From: Chara braunii
Lineage: Eukaryota; Streptophyta; Charophyceae; Charales; Characeae
Direction of reading: 5' to 3'
Length of the DNA stretch: 21,570 nucleotides
Assembly: GCA_003427395.1 (NCBI GenBank)
Contig: BFEA01000417.1
Location: 35,828-57,397 of the forward strand
Shown here: positions 17,824-21,570 of the stretch, one piece after another
How positions within the stretch are numbered: position 1 is the stretch's first letter
How the letters are laid out: each line of letters opens with the position of its first letter
Position numbers and translations under genes: made by a program
The notes under the pieces: model-generated
The model's input: only the letters and a program-made list of their open reading frames with translations
Database searches by the model: none
Told to the model about the DNA's origin: nothing

Positions 17824-19660
17824 GACAATTGGCGATTGCGATCACCGCGTGTGAGTATGTGTAGGCCGCGCAATTGGGGTCGTGCTTACACGTGCTCATG
17901 CGGGATGACTGCTACGTTGTGGGTGCAGACAGCCGTCAGACACGCTCAATCATTCAACCCTCGTTTCACATTCCCGCATACATCAAGGCCTTGCATTCAC
18001 CTACTAATCGGAGCAGAAACGACAATCACACCATTCTTTGCCCGTACTGCAACATCCGTTCCCGGGGTGGTTAAGTTCGTTGGTGGTTACGAATCGCCGT
18101 CCGTGGATACGGGTAAGCTGCGTAGATCAGATCGTCACGATTACGCGCATCCCCGCGAGGTATTTGCTCGCTCCGGGACAACAACTACACAATCATCCAA
18201 TCATTCCACGATCCTGTATGCCATGGCTCCTAATCATATTGGGGGTTATCGTAGCAGCAGCAAGGGCTCAGAAATGAGACAACGGCGGTGAAAGCAGTAC
18301 TATCGACTGTATAACAGTTCCTACCATGCTACCATGCTCCTGAGTGTATCAAAATGGACAAGCAAAAGCAAAAATCAGACAAAAGATAAACGACAGACAC
18401 GACATACATTCATTCATTAGGCGAAACATACAATACGTGAGATCAGAATCAAATGCGAAACGAGTGTGAGCCAAAACCGAAACAAGGTTACGAAAACAAA
18501 AGGAAAACGGGCGAATCGCTCGGGACCGAGATCAAAATTTATATACAAAGGCAAAGAGGGAGGAAAGACAAAGAAAACTGCAAATCCACGTCCATCAACC
18601 TCAGCTCCCTCTTTCTCACTCTCTCTCTCTCTCCCCAATGCGGACAGTCCGTCGTCGCGCACCAACCGATGAAGTCGTCAGCCCGCTTAGTCCTCCCGCA
18701 CCCGTCAGGTTCCGAGTCGCCTGCGCCAACAGTCCGTCGTGGCCCACGTCAACCCCGCGCGTTCGGCACCAGCTCGTCGGGTCGCCCGACTCCCACTTCA
18801 CTCACCTCTTACGTCGCTCGTGAGCCGACCCTCACTGATCGCGCTACCCCGAGCTTCCACTAGCTGGTTAAGAGAGCTATCTAATTGCGCAGCCGAAATT
18901 TATAGCGTGCATGCATGCACGAAGAACACAGAATTGCAAGGACTTAGAAAGGAGATTAGGAGAGGGATCGCCTTCGTTTTTCATGGTCAGACCGCGGCGT
19001 GGGGGACCTTGCCTCTCTCCAAGCATCGATCCGATCATGCAGTCCGCAGGCTGGCTAGACACAACAAGAAGAAGCGAAGGCGGAAAAGACGAGGCACACA
19101 CAAGAAGAAAGATACAGTTACAATGGCGCCCGCCCAAAATTACAGTTGCAAATACGATTAAGGGCGCCGACTAATCAGAGTTCCGTTGCAGCCGCAAAAA
19201 GAAAGAACAAAGCAGAATTCCCGCGCAATCTCCGCGCCTAAAATTCGACAACAGAAAACGAAAAGGAATGTCGTCAACTAGAATTATTTGCGCGCTCGCG
19301 GCGGCGCAACACCCATCAATCATTCCCGGGACCTACCCGGCCCTGAACCCAACCATCCGAAAAGAACCGATGCAAAAAGACGAAGAAGCGAGGACACCGA
19401 TGCAATTTCCCATCCATCCCGATCTCCCGTAGTTGGCCCATCCTTCCCAGCTAAGGACCCCTCGTTGCTACCGCGCAGAAGATCGCGCGGTGCAGAAATC
19501 GGTTCATCACAGGGCTCTCTACCCCTGAGTATCTGACTGGAGCAAACCATCTTAGTTGCAATTCAAGCCTGGGAGGGAGCTGGCCCTACCCAGCCCATCT
19601 AGGTGAATGAAACACACACCTCATTGTTTGTTACTAAAATGGATCACGCGTTCGAATCCC
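17824..19660. other. 1.8 kb with no supported gene
   Basis: Several overlapping frames of 60-170 codons occur on both strands, but none has a recognisable domain or clear coding bias. (CT)n patch at about 18616-18637. A GTTCGAATCCC B-box-like string lies at 19651-19661 without a tRNA fold. Confidence 0.4.
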
Positions 19661-19811
19661 TTTTTTTTATTACATTTTTTGAAAAAGAAACACATCCCAG
19701 TGGTTATCCACCACCCAGGGTACTGTCGGGGCGGTCCATGATACACCTAGGGTGAGGCTCCGGTCTATGCATGGGGACCAACATGTGCTGGGAATCGGGC
19801 CCAGCGTCCCA
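19661..19811 (-). mobile_element. Family-A module, copy 4
   Basis: T-rich start (19661-19680), then a diverged body, then GAGGCTCCGGTCTATG and CTGGGAATCGGGCCCAGCGT. The most diverged copy, with a broken tail. Confidence 0.65.
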
Positions 19812-19900
19812 AGGACAAATTTTCACAATGCATATGGAAATAACACGGCAGCATGGATTGCTCTGACTGCATCTCTTTCTTTCCTTTGTTCGCTCTCTTC

Positions 19901-20035
19901 TTTTTTTTTTTTTTTTTTTTTTTTTTGAAACCGGGCAATGTCTATTAGCGGGGGTGACACGTGGACCTTCCCCTAGTAGCAGCCGCCGGATGCTCTGGTC
20001 TATGGTGGGGAGCTGTAGCTGCTGGAAATCTGACT
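19901..20035 (-). mobile_element. Family-A module, copy 5
   Basis: (T)26 at 19901-19926, GAAAC, a diverged GGGGGTGACACGTGGA block, then CTCTGGTCTATGGTGGGGAG and GCTGCTGGAAATCTG. It stops after the first unit. Confidence 0.7.
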
Positions 20036-20155
20036 GCATGTCAGGATTGACTGCCAGTGTGTCTTTGTGAGGGTTGAGGGGAAGGCCCCCCTCTTCAGCC
20101 CTCTGAACGGCGGCCCGCTGCAAACCTTAGAAATCAGACTAGGCTTTCTATTCCC

Positions 20156-20412
20156 TTTTTTTTTTTTTTTTTTTTTTGAAAACTTCGTATTTGGGAAACC
20201 TACTTAGCGAGGTGATAAGAGCATCCCCGGTAAGTAGGCACCCAGCGTCGAAGGCTCCATCTATTGGTGGGGAGCTGCACCTACTGGAAATAGGGTCCAG
20301 CGTCCCTGTACAATTATGTGATGTGTGTGTGTGGACTGGAAATCTGGTCCAGCGTCCCAATACAATGAGGGGATGTGTGTGAGCTGGAAATCAGGTCCAG
20401 CGTCCTGTATAT
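20156..20412 (-). mobile_element. Family-A module, copy 6 (most complete)
   Basis: (T)22 at 20156-20177, then AACCTACTTAGCGAGGTGAT, GCATCCCCGGTAAGTAGGCA, CTCCATCTATTGGTGGGGAG, then three units ending in GGTCCAGCGTCC at about 20305, 20358 and 20405, with a TGATGTGTGTG spacer between. It aligns with copy 3 in inverted sense. No coding capacity. Confidence 0.87.
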
Positions 20413-20506
20413 GTAAATCCTTCCATGTGTGCCAACGTCCAATCTATCTATATTCTTACATCGCTAAAACATATCCCCTGAAGGGAGAACCCAATCCCCT
20501 AACCTA

Positions 20507-20750
20507 ACATATCACATAGCAATCGGGCAACAAGCCCCAATCTATCAAGCAACCCAGCAATCGATCCCTAACACAGTAAAGAATCGAAAACCTCTGAATT
20601 GATGTATGTATGTGAGCTGGAAACCAATTCCAGCATCACTATGCTATGAGGTGCACAACCAATCTGTATATGTTGTTGATTCCAAGGAGAGCAGAGGCAT
20701 TGATTACTTCCCCATGCAGGGGAAGGATTGACCTTCTGCTGATGAATCAT
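20507..20750 (-). repeat. Repeat blocks matching 13.40-13.70 kb
   Basis: On the minus strand: GGTCAATCCTTCCCC and GGGGAAGTAATCAATGCC (20689-20736), a decayed family-A unit (20606-20635) and GATTGGGGCTTGTTGCCC (20523-20545), in the same order as in 13401-13690 on the plus strand. This supports a shared larger element. Confidence 0.7.
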
Positions 20751-20920
20751 ATCTCTATTCAAATGATATGAATTGATGTCATATCGCACATATTCTCACC
20801 AACAAAGATAAACATGTTCACCAAGAGTCGTTTCATGCTTAAGAGTGGAGGGAGGAATTGAGAGACGAGCAGCGAACCCTAATCAACCGTAATCAACCCT
20901 ATTCTGCGTTGGGAGATCAT

Positions 20921-21568
20921 CTACCGGGGGATCCCCACCCGATGCCAAAGAATGAAGCACGAATCCACCTGAAAAAACAACAGGTAGGGGCGGGGGAAAA
21001 CAGGAAATCTTACTATCAAACACAAGCCCCACTTCACCAGCCCCAACACGCTGCTAATTCCCCCCCACTGCATGGCTGGCGGCATCTCCCCCATGCTGCT
21101 GATACAGGGTTTGGATGCACAACGACCCCTCTCTATCTCGTTGCTCCCGCGGTTATCATCGCCACCATCCTCAAGATTGTTGTTGATCTTGTTGCTGTTG
21201 TTGTTGTTGACGTTGTTGTTGCTTGCGCCGTTGTTGCTGTTGTTGTTGTTCTCTCCCATCTCCACGTTGTTGTCGTTGTTGCTGTTCTCGTTATTGTTAT
21301 TGTTGTTGTTGTTGTTGTGATTATCATCCTTCTCGCTCTTATCGCCAATTTAGACCGATCCAAGCTCACCGTTGTTGTTGTTGTTGTTGTTGTTGTTGTC
21401 CACCTTCCAACCCTTCTCTCCGATCTCACCGATTCCTTGCCTCTCCTCCACCACAAGCACCACCTCTGCCATGAGGCCCAGCACCACCTCCCACTCACCC
21501 GCGTGCTCTCCATTACGCTGCTGCAGATGCGTAACACCGTTGACGTCAGCATTCCCGGCGCCGACCTG
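20921..21568 (-). pseudogene. Second Asn-rich reading frame, interrupted
   Basis: One minus-strand frame is open from the window edge (ADVNGVTHLQQRNGEHAGEW, LMAEVVLVVEERQGIGE) through poly-Asn blocks and a SNEIERGRCASK segment to 20921, with a single in-frame TAA at 21350-21352. The non-repetitive flanks read like protein, so the frame is probably a decayed gene rather than a pure microsatellite product. It runs off the window. Orientation and downstream repeat order mirror the 12.25-13.8 kb copy, but outside the Asn tract the two proteins share little beyond GSNE. I recognise no domain. Confidence 0.5.
21178..21403. repeat. (GTT)n-rich tract
   Basis: Interrupted GTT blocks, purest at 21380-21400. 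Leu- and Cys-rich plus-strand frames are shadows of it. Confidence 0.95.
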
Positions 21569-21570
21569 AG

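Noticed and set aside
17874-18074. DDCYVVGADSRQTR, reminiscent of a proteasome beta-subunit N-terminal strand
   Set aside because: The similarity is limited to about ten residues. What follows is not proteasome-like and the frame is short; probably chance.
19640-19668. tRNA gene or pol III promoter suggested by GTTCGAATCCC followed by a T run
   Set aside because: No pairing T-stem, no A box at a suitable distance, no cloverleaf; the T run belongs to family-A copy 4.

Overview
This window reads as nuclear DNA of a eukaryote with a large, repeat-rich genome. It shows GT-AG splice signals, A/T tails, (GA)n, (AAC)n and (GTT)n microsatellites, a decayed LINE of the type common in plants, and several dispersed repeat families. 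There is no bacterial-style gene packing and no ribosome binding sites. A charophyte green alga such as Chara braunii is my best guess. That rests on remembered style of the repeats and of the single good coding exon, not on a search.

Layout. The (GA)n tract at 6-91 is followed by the only convincing intact coding sequence, a 495-codon 3' exon (555-2042, +). A short upstream exon and a 279-bp intron probably precede it. From 2.5 to 7.4 kb there are several independent small duplications: a 194-bp tandem pair, a duplicated short C-terminal coding segment, a threefold 4.9-5.1 kb repeat, a threefold 6.0-6.27 kb repeat, and 20- and 26-bp tandems. From 6.9 to 12.1 kb, and again at 16.5 kb, lie short MITE-like elements with TTAA at both ends and complementary ends. 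One of them has expanded an internal 48-bp unit to four copies. From 12.2 to 13.3 kb (+) and 21.57 to 20.9 kb (-) are two broken Asn-rich reading frames. Each is followed, on its own strand, by the same arrangement of 'GGTCCAGCGTCCC' repeat modules.

At 16.0-14.4 kb (-) there is a dead LINE 3' half: the end of the RT polyprotein with a zf-RVT type zinc motif and three in-frame stops. Its presumed 3' UTR holds a strong G-quadruplex motif and ends in a family-A module with an A tail at 13.83 kb. At least five other family-A modules, each next to a homopolymer A/T tail, are scattered at 7.7, 16.1, 19.7, 19.9 and 20.2 kb. They look like 5'-truncated retroposed copies sharing one 3' end. The stretches at 10.1-12.0 kb and 17.2-19.6 kb hold no gene I recognise.

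No tRNA, rRNA, CRISPR array, virus or toxin gene was found. The genes here do not form a pathway. The story is one host gene end surrounded by layers of mobile-element debris.
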